A stretch of DNA of 64,000 bases. It comes from UBA647 sp964400545. Lineage in GTDB: Bacteria > Acidobacteriota > Aminicenantia > UBA2199. How positions within the stretch are numbered: the stretch's first letter is position 1; each line of letters begins with the position of its first letter. Shown piece after piece: positions 9,471-17,333 of this stretch. The position numbers and the translations under genes are program-made. Under the pieces are notes generated by a model that had not been told where the DNA came from, did not search any database, and saw only the letters and a program-made list of their open reading frames with translations. The stretch is taken from assembly GCA_964400545.1 (NCBI GenBank), contig CAYNUG010000001.1, positions 1 through 64,000 of the forward strand, given 5' to 3'.

Positions 9471-10208
9471 TTAATTTAACTCCGTAAGATATCTGGAAGT
9501 GTTCAGATTGAATTCCCCATGATACTCTATTTTGTTTTTTAGGATCTGGAATATATGCCTGTATTCTTCAGAAGAGAGTGTTTTAAATATTTCGGATGTA
9601 CCTTTCCTTTTTGTCCACTCTATAAAGTCAACTCCTGCTCTTCTCAGCAGGAGATCTTCCCCTTTTCTGCACTTTTCACAAACAACGCCTCTAAAATCCT
9701 GTGCGACCCATATTTTTTCGTTATTTCGGGAATTGCATTTACTGCATTTCCCCACCTCAAACATCATCCCCTCTATCCTCAGTATCCATACCATAAAATA
9801 GATGATAAGATATTTCATCTCTGTTCCTTCCATACTGCTGTTCAGAACTGATTTAATTAATTTATATATTCTCTCTGTATTAAAGTTGGCGGGAACAAAT
9901 CTCATAACTATCTCTGCTATCAGATAAAAATAGAATATCCTTCCGGGATCAGACACAGTTTCAAAATAACTTGTGATCAAATCACCCTTCGAAAGAGTAG
10001 CAAGTTCTCTGTCCTCCTTCCTGTAAAAGAAAAATTCTCCCTCTGTAAAAAGTTCAAGAAGAGACCCGAATCTGTTTTTTCCTCTTGATGATCCGGGAGC
10101 TACAATTTTCTGAATCCCGTTGCATGAGGTAAGCAGATGGACGATCTTGTCCTGTTCCTTGAAAATATATGAACCGATAACCAATGCCTCTTCGGATTCT
10201 AAAGGCAT
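9471..10208 (-). CDS. recO: DNA repair protein RecO
   Basis: 245 aa. It has an N-terminal OB-fold (EALVIGSYIFKEQDKIVHLLT), a helical middle and a zinc site with C155, C158, C177 and C180 (GKCSKCNS ... VVCEKCRKG). RecO anneals SSB-coated strands and helps load RecA with RecF/RecR. It is the last gene of a PC4-mgtE-recO operon, 3 bp after mgtE. Sequence identity to textbook RecO is low, but fold order and zinc site fit. Confidence 0.88.
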   Translation of the reverse strand: MPLESEEALVIGSYIFKEQDKIVHLLTSCNGIQKIVAPGSSRGKNRFGSLLELFTEGEFFFYRKEDRELATLSKGDLITSYFETVSDPGRIFYFYLIAEIVMRFVPANFNTERIYKLIKSVLNSSMEGTEMKYLIIYFMVWILRIEGMMFEVGKCSKCNSRNNEKIWVAQDFRGVVCEKCRKGEDLLLRRAGVDFIEWTKRKGTSEIFKTLSSEEYRHIFQILKNKIEYHGEFNLNTSRYLTELN

Positions 10209-10211
10209 TTT

Positions 10212-11573
10212 TTAGACAAGTATCATTGAAGACACTCCGAGGAAAAATAATAAACCGAGAGAATCAGTAAGCATAGTAACAATTAAACCTGAAGCAAGTG
10301 CAGGATCCAGCTTTATTTTTTTCAGTATATACGGAACAATAGTACCGAAAAATGTTCCATTAATAAGATTAAACAATATTGCCCCACCGAAAATTATTCC
10401 GATTCTCCAGTCTTTAAAGAATAAAAAAGTTACCAGAGAAGCAAAAATCCCTATAATAATTCCATTCCCAAAACTAACCAGCATTTCCTTAAATAGTATT
10501 TTTTTTGTCTTTTTCCACTCCATCGTTCCGATAACGATCTCTCTTACCATTATTGCAACCGTCTGGTTCCCAACTACTCCCCCTATTGCATTGACCATAC
10601 CCATAATTACAGCAAGCGTAATAAATTCTTCAATTGTTCCTTTAAAAAGAGTTATAACAAGAGCGGAAAATGATGCTGTGAAAAGACTGAGGAATAGCCA
10701 TGGCATCCTCTTGACAATTGATTTACCAACTCCCATTTCAACACTGTAGTCCTGTGTAACACCGGCAAGTTTATAAATATCTTCGGTCGCCTCATCATGT
10801 ATAATGTCAATTACATCATCAACTGTTACAACCCCCACAAGCTTATTCAGATCATCAACTACAGGGATCGCAAGGAGATTGTAGTTTGCAACTACTGATG
10901 CAACCTCTTCCTGATCAGTGAACACATCTACTTTGTAAACTTCAGAATTCATTATATCTTTCAACTTCATCCTTGACTTTATCAGGATCAATTGCTTGAG
11001 AGATACAACACCAATAAGTCTTTCCTCTTCATCAATGACGTATAGATAAAAAGGGACTTCTACATCCTCCCCTGCCAGTTGAATTGCGGATATTGCATCC
11101 GCTGCTGTGGTAGTCTCTGCCAAAGCAAGAAAATCCGATGACATTATCCTTCCTGCAGATTCTTCAGGATAAGAAAGCTGTTCCTGCAGATCGACAGCTT
11201 CCTCATTCTTCATCTGTTTTAAAATATTGATCTGCAATTCTTCATCAAAGAGGGGGATGAGAGAAGCAGCATCGTCAGAGGACAACTCATTCAGGATCGG
11301 GACAATATTTTTTATCTCAAAATTTGACAAAATTTCAACTGCTATTTCAGGTTTTATCTCACTGATTATTTCTGAAAACTTCGGTGGTTCAAGCTTCCTG
11401 TCGAAAAAAAGCTGGAAAACTATCTGACGCTCTGATGGGCTTAAATGTTCAATTAAAGTAGCAACATCTGCATAATGCAACTTTATCAGAGCATTCCATA
11501 AATGCCCGAGCGTACGCAGTTTTACAAACTGCTTTGTAAACCTAAGCAGTTTTTCCAGTGCTACATCTTTCAT
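10212..11573 (-). CDS. mgtE: MgtE-family magnesium transporter
   Basis: 453 aa with the complete MgtE layout: a helical N-domain (about 1-130), a CBS pair (about 140-260; two IGVVSLKQL / VGVVTVDDVID units) that gates on cytosolic Mg2+, and a five-helix membrane domain. The pore signature GGVVGNQTVA corresponds to the GNxGxQ region. It moves Mg2+ into the cell down its gradient. It lies 16 bp after the PC4-like gene and directly before recO. Confidence 0.95.
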   Translation of the reverse strand: MKDVALEKLLRFTKQFVKLRTLGHLWNALIKLHYADVATLIEHLSPSERQIVFQLFFDRKLEPPKFSEIISEIKPEIAVEILSNFEIKNIVPILNELSSDDAASLIPLFDEELQINILKQMKNEEAVDLQEQLSYPEESAGRIMSSDFLALAETTTAADAISAIQLAGEDVEVPFYLYVIDEEERLIGVVSLKQLILIKSRMKLKDIMNSEVYKVDVFTDQEEVASVVANYNLLAIPVVDDLNKLVGVVTVDDVIDIIHDEATEDIYKLAGVTQDYSVEMGVGKSIVKRMPWLFLSLFTASFSALVITLFKGTIEEFITLAVIMGMVNAIGGVVGNQTVAIMVREIVIGTMEWKKTKKILFKEMLVSFGNGIIIGIFASLVTFLFFKDWRIGIIFGGAILFNLINGTFFGTIVPYILKKIKLDPALASGLIVTMLTDSLGLLFFLGVSSMILV

Positions 11574-11589
11574 TCAGATTCCTTTCCGC

Positions 11590-11826
11590 TCAGCCCTCTT
11601 CCTTTTCTGCTTCTATTGTTCCGGCCTTCTCTTTCGCTTCAGAGAGAAACCCGATCAATTCATCAACCTTTTCCGGTTTTACGGTTATCCCTTTTTTTGT
11701 AGGCCGCCATTCACCATTATCGGCCAGATAATAGATCCTTACTGAAATAAAATCAGAGCCCTTATAATTACTAGCTTCAATTCTCAGCCTTTCAGTATCA
11801 TTTCTTTCAATTTCGCCAATTACCAT
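11590..11826 (-). CDS. PC4/YdbC-like single-stranded-nucleic-acid-binding protein
   Basis: 78 aa. The core (RLRIEASNYKGSDFISVRIYY ... GEWRPTKKGITV) is the beta-sheet plus helix of the transcriptional coactivator p15/PC4 domain, known in bacteria from YdbC-type proteins that bind ssDNA. The acidic tail (EKEEG) is a typical addition. GAGGTGA gives a good ribosome binding site. It heads the operon with mgtE and recO; the recO link fits an ssDNA role, which is inference. Confidence 0.8.
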   Translation of the reverse strand: MVIGEIERNDTERLRIEASNYKGSDFISVRIYYLADNGEWRPTKKGITVKPEKVDELIGFLSEAKEKAGTIEAEKEEG

Positions 11827-11853
11827 TGTTTCACCTCATATCAACAATTATTC

Positions 11854-11882
11854 AATTTACCATTTTTTTATTCACCGGTCAA
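11854..11882 (-). promoter_or_regulatory. Promoter of the PC4-mgtE-recO operon
   Basis: On the minus strand: TTGACC (11882-11877), 17-nt spacer, TAAATT (11859-11854), with the ATG 28 nt further on. The inverted repeat at 11893-11920 sits just upstream of the -35 box. Confidence 0.5.
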
Positions 11883-11892
11883 TATTTATGAC

Positions 11893-11920
11893 TTGCATTT
11901 GTAATGAAGCTCAAATGCAA
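11893..11920. promoter_or_regulatory. Inverted repeat, candidate operator
   Basis: Perfect 9-bp arms TTGCATTTG (11893-11901) and CAAATGCAA (11912-11920) with a 10-bp spacer. A third TTGCATT lies at 11934-11940. It is placed between the divergent PC4 operon and pgsA. The 19-bp centre-to-centre distance, about two helical turns, is what a dimeric regulator would use. Confidence 0.5.
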
Positions 11921-11991
11921 CAAATCATTTCTCTTGCATTCAAAATATTACAAAGTTTTTCGTGCTCAGGCAAACTTTGATCAAATAAATA

Positions 11992-12020
11992 TTGATTTAA
12001 AGTCGTTATTATATTATATA
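11992..12020 (+). promoter_or_regulatory. Leaderless promoter of pgsA
   Basis: TTGATT (11992-11997), 17-nt spacer, TATATA (12015-12020), then 6 nt to ATG 12027. No Shine-Dalgarno is present. Confidence 0.55.
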
Positions 12021-12026
12021 TTTTTC

Positions 12027-12569
12027 ATGAGATTTATTTTGAATGTTCCTAACTCACTTAGCATCCTGAGAATGATGCTGATCATTCCCATATTCATTCT
12101 GATCATCTACTCAACACCCGGAACTTTTTGCTGGCTCATTATCGTATATTTTTTCTCTATATTTTTTGATTTCCTGGACGGGTACATCGCCAGAAGATTT
12201 TCAATGGAAACAGCATTGGGTAGGATTCTTGACCCTGTCGCAGACAAATTTTTAATGTTCTTTGTACTGATCGCACTGATACTAAAAACAGATTTTCCGG
12301 TATGGATAGCAATTCCGATCTTCGTTAGAGATTTCCTTATCCTTCTTGCAAGTTTTTTCATCTACAAAAAGAACAAAGAGATCAAATCCTCTATCACTAT
12401 CGGAAAAATAGCCTTCGGAAGCCTCAGTTTTCTAATATTTCTCTACATAGTAGGAATTAATTCAGGATCTGAACTTGATCTTTTAAAAAAATTTGTGGCT
12501 GTTTTCACATTGAACTTTCTTCTATGGTCCTGGATTGAATATCTGTTTGTATATTTGAGGGAAACATGA
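12027..12569 (+). CDS. pgsA: CDP-alcohol phosphatidyltransferase, probably phosphatidylglycerophosphate synthase
   Basis: 180 aa integral membrane enzyme that transfers a phosphatidyl group from CDP-diacylglycerol, most likely to glycerol-3-phosphate. The family motif is complete: D48, D51-G52, A55-R56, G65, D69, D73 (DFLDGYIARR ... GRILDPVADK). It is followed by several hydrophobic helices. Start chosen at ATG 12027 because MRFILNVPNSLSILRM matches the usual PgsA N-terminus and a promoter lies immediately upstream. An in-frame extension to 11904 would run through that promoter. The stop overlaps the next start (ATGA). The exact acceptor alcohol is inferred from size and similarity. Confidence 0.85.
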   Translation: MRFILNVPNSLSILRMMLIIPIFILIIYSTPGTFCWLIIVYFFSIFFDFLDGYIARRFSMETALGRILDPVADKFLMFFVLIALILKTDFPVWIAIPIFVRDFLILLASFFIYKKNKEIKSSITIGKIAFGSLSFLIFLYIVGINSGSELDLLKKFVAVFTLNFLLWSWIEYLFVYLRET

Positions 12570-12943
12570 CAAGAAAAAAAGAAATTTTAATTATTGAAGA
12601 TGAGAGGGACATTAGCGAGATGCTGCAAAAATTCCTTGAAGAGAACGATTTCATCGTTTCTCTTGCTGAGGACGGCAATGCAGCTGTTGAGATACTGAAA
12701 TCTAATGATTTTGATCTTCTCATTGTTGACATGCTTTTGCCGGGTGAACATGGTTTGGATATCATAAAAATGAAGGGACATAACTATATCACCCCGATTA
12801 TAATCATCTCTGGAATTTATGATGAGAAAGAGATCTTTAAAAGGACAAAGGATTCTAATGTAAAATATTTTATCAAAAAACCTTTTAACCTCAAAGACCT
12901 TCTTGAAAAGGTGAAATCGGCTATTAATGCAGATCAGATATAA
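12566..12943 (+). CDS. Single-domain response regulator (CheY-like receiver)
   Basis: 125 aa with only a receiver domain. Acidic pair E11/D12, phospho-acceptor D55 (LLIVDMLLPG), Ser82 switch and conserved Lys105 (FIKKPFN) are all present, so it should be phosphorylatable. No output domain. It is translationally coupled to pgsA upstream and overlaps the radical SAM gene downstream by 17 bp. The partner kinase is not in the window. Confidence 0.9.
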   Translation: MTRKKEILIIEDERDISEMLQKFLEENDFIVSLAEDGNAAVEILKSNDFDLLIVDMLLPGEHGLDIIKMKGHNYITPIIIISGIYDEKEIFKRTKDSNVKYFIKKPFNLKDLLEKVKSAINADQI

Positions 12944-13835
12944 TTCTTTCAATTCATTTCTTAAAAAAAAATTCCCCGGGGAAAAGATCAGGAAGATACC
13001 GATAAATGCCGGATTCTCCTGCCCGAATAAAAATGGAGAGATTTCTGAAGAAGGATGTATCTTCTGCGATAAATACGGGTCAGGACCTATCGAAACTTTT
13101 TCACAACCGATCCGAAAACAGATCGAGATATTCACTTCTGTCAACAAAGGGAAAAAATTCATTGCATATTATCAGGCTCATTCGAACACATATGCACCTC
13201 AGGATGAATTGGAAAAGAAATATAAAATTATTTTTGAATATAGTGATATTGTTGGATTATTCATAGGTACCAGACCTGATTCCATAGCCGGGAATGTATA
13301 TCCGCTACTCGAAGAGATAGGGGAGAAAACATATCTGTCAGTTGAGCTGGGTCTTCAATCTATTCATGAAAAAAGTCTGAATTTATTGAACAGAAATCAT
13401 TCCTATAATATTTTTCTGGAAACATTCGAGAAATTAAGATCATCGGGTATTGATGTAATTGTTCATCTGATCGTAGGCATTCCCGGTGAGAGCATGAGCG
13501 ATATGCAGAAAACAATAAGTGAAATGAACAGAATAAAACCTGCCGGCATAAAATTTCACCTCCTTCATGTTCTGAAAGATACTGAACTTTTCAACATGTA
13601 TGAGAGGGGTGAAGTAAAACTGATGGAAAAAGAAAAATATGTGGACACCATAGTACAGCTTCTTGCCGGATTGGATAAAAACATTGTAATTCACAGGCTG
13701 ACAGGAGAACGGGATCTCCGGATATTCCATGCACCGGAATGGGCTCTTGACAAACCAGGTGTGATCTCATCCATTCACAAAAGGATGGAGGATCTCGACC
13801 TTCAACAGGGACAATTGATCAGTAAGTTTCGATAA
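12927..13835 (+). CDS. Radical SAM protein of the YhcC family
   Basis: 302 aa. The iron-sulfur cysteines C32, C44 and C47 follow the atypical long spacing of YhcC/TIGR01212 proteins (GFSCPNKNG ... GCIFCDK). SVELGLQSIHEKSL and HLIVGIPGES are the SAM-binding strands. Family members occur widely but their reaction is not settled; a tRNA or redox role has been suggested. The start overlaps the receiver gene by 17 bp. Confidence 0.88.
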   Translation: MQIRYNSFNSFLKKKFPGEKIRKIPINAGFSCPNKNGEISEEGCIFCDKYGSGPIETFSQPIRKQIEIFTSVNKGKKFIAYYQAHSNTYAPQDELEKKYKIIFEYSDIVGLFIGTRPDSIAGNVYPLLEEIGEKTYLSVELGLQSIHEKSLNLLNRNHSYNIFLETFEKLRSSGIDVIVHLIVGIPGESMSDMQKTISEMNRIKPAGIKFHLLHVLKDTELFNMYERGEVKLMEKEKYVDTIVQLLAGLDKNIVIHRLTGERDLRIFHAPEWALDKPGVISSIHKRMEDLDLQQGQLISKFR

Positions 13836-13868
13836 GAACATATTTCTTCTCAAGATAGTTTTCGGATT

Positions 13869-13896
13869 TTGTCAAACCGAGTAAATGTCGTATAAT
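13869..13896 (+). promoter_or_regulatory. Promoter of the sulfotransferase-like gene
   Basis: TTGTCA (13869-13874), 16-nt spacer, TATAAT (13891-13896). A GGAGGA ribosome binding site precedes ATG 13939. Confidence 0.7.
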
Positions 13897-13938
13897 TATT
13901 GCTTGTTTAAGGATTTTTTGCCAATGGAGGAACAATAA

Positions 13939-14619
13939 ATGGCTGAGAAAAAGAAAAAAGAAATTGTCCCTATTATTCTTAAGAACGGGATAATAGTTGC
14001 AGGACACCCAAGAAGCGGAACCTCTCTGGCGTGTCAACTTGTAGAGAGTGCAGGGATCTCATTTCCCTCCGACCTCGGGGCCGATCTATATAATAAAGAA
14101 GGATATTTTGAAATGGCGGATGCAAAGGAACTTGAAAAATCACTTATTGATGAAGCCATGACAGATAACAACACTGTTGAACTTAATAAGATCGTCAAAA
14201 CACTAAATTCAACCTCAGGTCTTACAGGACTTAAAATAGTTCATATCCCTGCGATCTTTTTCTATAACCATATCGCGAAAAATATGAGGGTGGTCTTTAT
14301 TTACAGAAATCCTTCAGATGTAAAATCAAGCATGTTCAGAAGAGGTATTTCCCAGTTCAAACTAAGCTGGTTCGAGAACAACAACGCACTTATTGCAGCC
14401 TATGAAAATATTCCTAAAAGCATAATTATCAGTTACGAATCCATAATCGAAGGGAAAGCAAGCGTAAAGAACGGTTTTAAAAAACTTGGCCTCAATGTGA
14501 ACATGGATGTAATGAAAAAAGGGCATAGGACACAGGAGAACAGCGGGATAATCCTCACTGAAGATGAACTCAAATTATATAAATATTTAAAAAAACTTGA
14601 GAAGAAAAGTTGCAGTTGA
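13939..14619 (+). CDS. Sulfotransferase-like P-loop protein
   Basis: 226 aa. Residues 21-29 (AGHPRSGTS) form the PAPS 5'-phosphosulfate-binding loop, and VFIYRNPSDVKSSMFRRG resembles the 3'-phosphate-binding region (R-NP-D-S). Together these indicate a sulfotransferase-family fold; the acceptor is unknown. No signal peptide. It has its own promoter and GGAGG site and is followed 10 bp later by a small DUF3467-like gene. It could also be a family member that has lost catalysis. Confidence 0.75.
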   Translation: MAEKKKKEIVPIILKNGIIVAGHPRSGTSLACQLVESAGISFPSDLGADLYNKEGYFEMADAKELEKSLIDEAMTDNNTVELNKIVKTLNSTSGLTGLKIVHIPAIFFYNHIAKNMRVVFIYRNPSDVKSSMFRRGISQFKLSWFENNNALIAAYENIPKSIIISYESIIEGKASVKNGFKKLGLNVNMDVMKKGHRTQENSGIILTEDELKLYKYLKKLEKKSCS

Positions 14620-14629
14620 GGAGTACAGA

Positions 14630-14887
14630 ATGGCAGAGAATGATAAAATAACGATCCTTGATGATGAAGCAAAAGACCTTTTCTCTAATCTGATCTCATT
14701 CAATATTAATCCGGAAGAAATGTGTATGGGGTTGGGAATAAGAGATGTGAAAGATCCGAATATTGTCAAAGTCCACTCCTATCTCCATATGACCATTCCA
14801 CACTTTTTGCGCTATGCCGAATCTGTAAATAAGCAGGTTGAACTATTAATAGAGAAAGGTGTTATATCTAGAGAACCGGAACAATAG
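14630..14887 (+). CDS. DUF3467-like small protein
   Basis: 85 aa from ATG 14630, which is preceded by GAGGAG; a longer frame begins inside the upstream gene without a binding site. The pattern of a short strand, SFNINPEEMCMGLGI, then KVHSYLHMTIPHFLRYAESVNKQVELL resembles DUF3467 (strand-turn-strand followed by a helix that starts after a conserved proline or histidine). Function unknown. Probably co-transcribed with the sulfotransferase-like gene. Confidence 0.65.
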   Translation: MAENDKITILDDEAKDLFSNLISFNINPEEMCMGLGIRDVKDPNIVKVHSYLHMTIPHFLRYAESVNKQVELLIEKGVISREPEQ

Positions 14888-14891
14888 AAGT

Positions 14892-15749
14892 CTAAACAAT
14901 CCAACTGTTATCGTGAATAATTAATACAGAAGAATATTTGTTCTTCAATTTCCCGGAAGAATAATCAAGTTCAGATCCGAGAGTTGAGTGCGGGATAAGA
15001 TACACAAATATCATCATTACTGTTGCTGTGAATACCCACCATTTGCTCTTCTTCCTCAGGAAAAATGCCAACAACCAGAATATAAATGCAAAAAGCGTTT
15101 TATTATCGGTTAGATCTGTCCCATAAGGGATCCCCGTCCAGAAATCACCAAAAGCATACTTCTGAACTATCGGCCCAAGTATCATCCCGCCAATAAAAAC
15201 TATGCCCAATGTCCATTTAACAAGATTCAGGAATCGGCCCTCTTTTCTGAGAGCCTCAAGGCCGGTTCTGATAGCAAACAAAAATCCGAAAATCATAAAA
15301 ATTATATGCGTTAGAAGGAATGCTGTAGGGACGCTATCCTTAAATCTCGCAACGATGGTTCTCCCTTTGTTAAGAACAAGCTTTTCATTACCATGACCAA
15401 TTCTGATGGTATATTCGACTTTTCCGGCACTTGGTTGCCCCGGCAATTCCGCAATAAGCTTTCCTTCTTTTCTTACCATTTCTATTTCTGTCCAATCATC
15501 ACCACTCTTATACCTTCTGTATTTAATAAAACCGAATACATTTTTTTCTGCAGTTTTCACTTCAATTGGAAGAAGTTCAAAAGAAGTGTGACTCCTCGGC
15601 AACCTGTAACTTATCTCTACACCATTTATCGATTCGTGTCCTTTGATCGGATAAGTAGGACCTGTCATCCTCTGATAAAAAATCACTATTACTGTCAAAA
15701 AAAACGCTAGTACCCATAATGAAATTGAAACCTTTTTATTCATTCTCAA
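14892..15749 (-). CDS. Integral membrane protein of unknown function
   Basis: 285 aa. Residues 8-25 form one membrane helix. About 30-140 are an extracytoplasmic beta-rich domain (YRLPRSHTSFELLPIEV ... KVEYTIRIGHG). Four further helices lie at about 143-250. YGTDLTDNKT in a loop between helices looks conserved-family-like. AAGGAG lies 7 nt before the first ATG and a full-consensus promoter lies just upstream. I do not recognise a function; it is not in an operon with its convergent neighbour. Confidence 0.75.
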   Translation of the reverse strand: MRMNKKVSISLWVLAFFLTVIVIFYQRMTGPTYPIKGHESINGVEISYRLPRSHTSFELLPIEVKTAEKNVFGFIKYRRYKSGDDWTEIEMVRKEGKLIAELPGQPSAGKVEYTIRIGHGNEKLVLNKGRTIVARFKDSVPTAFLLTHIIFMIFGFLFAIRTGLEALRKEGRFLNLVKWTLGIVFIGGMILGPIVQKYAFGDFWTGIPYGTDLTDNKTLFAFIFWLLAFFLRKKSKWWVFTATVMMIFVYLIPHSTLGSELDYSSGKLKNKYSSVLIIHDNSWIV

Positions 15750-15767
15750 CTCCTTCCCGTTTGTCTG

Positions 15768-15797
15768 ATTATAGATTTAACAATAATACCTTGTCAA
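15768..15797 (-). promoter_or_regulatory. Full-consensus promoter of the membrane-protein gene
   Basis: On the minus strand: TTGACA (15797-15792), 18-nt spacer, TATAAT (15773-15768). Both hexamers are perfect. Confidence 0.7.
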
Positions 15798-15849
15798 GTG
15801 AAGCAGAAAGAATAAAATGGCTCAGATAGTATTTTTTTCACAAAGTTTA

Positions 15850-15877
15850 TTGACATAAAATTTTTATCAATTAAAAT
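15850..15877 (+). promoter_or_regulatory. Promoter of the HTH-transmembrane gene
   Basis: TTGACA (15850-15855), 16-nt spacer, TAAAAT (15872-15877). Only 12 nt separate it from ATG 15890, giving a leader of about 5 nt. Confidence 0.6.
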
Positions 15878-15889
15878 ACATATAAAGAG

Positions 15890-16276
15890 ATGGGAAATTT
15901 TGGAAATTACCTCAGGGAGAAGAGAATCGAAAAAGGGATAACAATCGAATATATATCTCTTCATTCTCCTTTGAACGAGAACATAATCAAAGCGATTGAA
16001 AATGAAAAATATGATTTCTTTAACAGTTCTTTTTATTTCTCAAACTTTCTTAACAGTTATCTCGATTTTCTTAAAATAGACAGAGACCTGTTCTACTCAG
16101 AATTTTCTAATGAAATTAATTCTCTTAAACAGAATGAAAACAACAGCATTACCAAATCAATAACAGGATTAAGATATTCTGAATTTCGTAACAGAAAAAT
16201 GGTCATTAAGGGGATTATATCCGGTATTATAGTAGCTATCCTATTCTATTTACTGTTTATTAATAAAGTGATCTGA
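15890..16276 (+). CDS. RodZ-like HTH domain protein with a C-terminal membrane anchor
   Basis: 128 aa. Residues about 5-75 are the HTH_25-type helix-turn-helix found at the N-terminus of RodZ (GNYLREKRIEKGITIEYIS ... IIKAIENEKYDFF). Residues about 108-125 are a single membrane helix. It lacks the periplasmic beta-domain of RodZ, so it is short for that family. RodZ links MreB to the envelope; a similar scaffold role here is only inference. The stop overlaps the next start (TGATG). Confidence 0.75.
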   Translation: MGNFGNYLREKRIEKGITIEYISLHSPLNENIIKAIENEKYDFFNSSFYFSNFLNSYLDFLKIDRDLFYSEFSNEINSLKQNENNSITKSITGLRYSEFRNRKMVIKGIISGIIVAILFYLLFINKVI

Positions 16277-17331
16277 TGGAACCTTTAATCTCAAAAGACC
16301 CCATAGTTGAAAAGATAGTAAACGGAAACCCGGGCAAAGAAATTCTTGAACTCCTACTAAATAAAAACCTCCCTCTCAAAGATGAAGAATACATGGAAAC
16401 ACTTGTTTTTGTGATTCCTGACAAAGAATTCGGAGATAGAGCAGGCATAAATTTTATGAACATTCCCTCCTCGGTCAAACTCGGATACATAAAGAAAAAG
16501 GAAGCTAATCACAATGTAGCAAGATTTATACTCACAAACGCTCTTCATACTGATGACAGCAATATAATGATCGCTGCTGTCAACAACCAGGCGCTCCCTG
16601 TTGATATACTTATGATGATAGCTGAACAAAGTTCTTTTCAAATACTTACCGCCCTGCTTGAGAACCAAATAAAGATGATCGCCTATCCGGAAATAATGGA
16701 AGCGATCGAAAAGAACAATTCCGCAGATTCATTCATAAAAGGAAAGATCAGGGAAATAAGAGAATACTATCTTGAGGCCGAGGACACACCTCCCATTCCG
16801 GAGAAAGAAATTCTTGAAGACCTTCATGACATCACGGACTCTGAAGAAATAAAAGAGATCCTTTCAGAAATTGAGAATAAAGACTGGCTTGAAAGTATTA
16901 CTATCGAAGAAAAAACTCTGACAACACTGCAGAAGATCAACAAAATGAAAATGCCTGAGAAAGTTAAACTGGCACTGGAAGGGACGAAAACAGAAAGAAT
17001 GATCCTGTTGCGTGATCCCAGTAAATTTGTTGTTAAATCCGTATTGAACAGTCCAAAGATATCTGAAGATGAAATAATCATTTTTCTTAAGATCAAAAGT
17101 ATTGACAAAGAATTTATAGAAAAAATTGCAAAGAGCAAAGAATGGACAAAAAAATATCCGATAGTTCAAGGGCTGGTTCACAATCCGAAAACTCCTGTGA
17201 CAGAAGCCATGCGTCTTACACGTAATCTTCATCAACGGGATCTGACTATCCTTTCAAGAGACAGAAATGCCAATCCCGTTGTTATGAAGTTTGCAAAAAA
17301 CCTGCTCTCACAGAGGCAGGGAATCAAATAA
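16276..17331 (+). CDS. Helical-repeat protein of unknown function
   Basis: 351 aa, no signal peptide or membrane segment. The sequence is built from HEAT/leucine-rich-variant-like helical units, for example AAVNNQALPVDILMMIAE, LALEGTKTERMILLRDPSK, VKSVLNSPKISEDEIIIF and VHNPKTPVTEAMRLTRN. The ...RDPSK...V..NP... pattern recurs. A very acidic linker lies at about 165-205. Such proteins occur in several delta-proteobacterial and candidate-phylum genomes without known function. It is translationally coupled to the HTH-membrane protein, suggesting a cytosolic partner. Confidence 0.7.
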   Translation: MEPLISKDPIVEKIVNGNPGKEILELLLNKNLPLKDEEYMETLVFVIPDKEFGDRAGINFMNIPSSVKLGYIKKKEANHNVARFILTNALHTDDSNIMIAAVNNQALPVDILMMIAEQSSFQILTALLENQIKMIAYPEIMEAIEKNNSADSFIKGKIREIREYYLEAEDTPPIPEKEILEDLHDITDSEEIKEILSEIENKDWLESITIEEKTLTTLQKINKMKMPEKVKLALEGTKTERMILLRDPSKFVVKSVLNSPKISEDEIIIFLKIKSIDKEFIEKIAKSKEWTKKYPIVQGLVHNPKTPVTEAMRLTRNLHQRDLTILSRDRNANPVVMKFAKNLLSQRQGIK

Positions 17332-17333
17332 AA

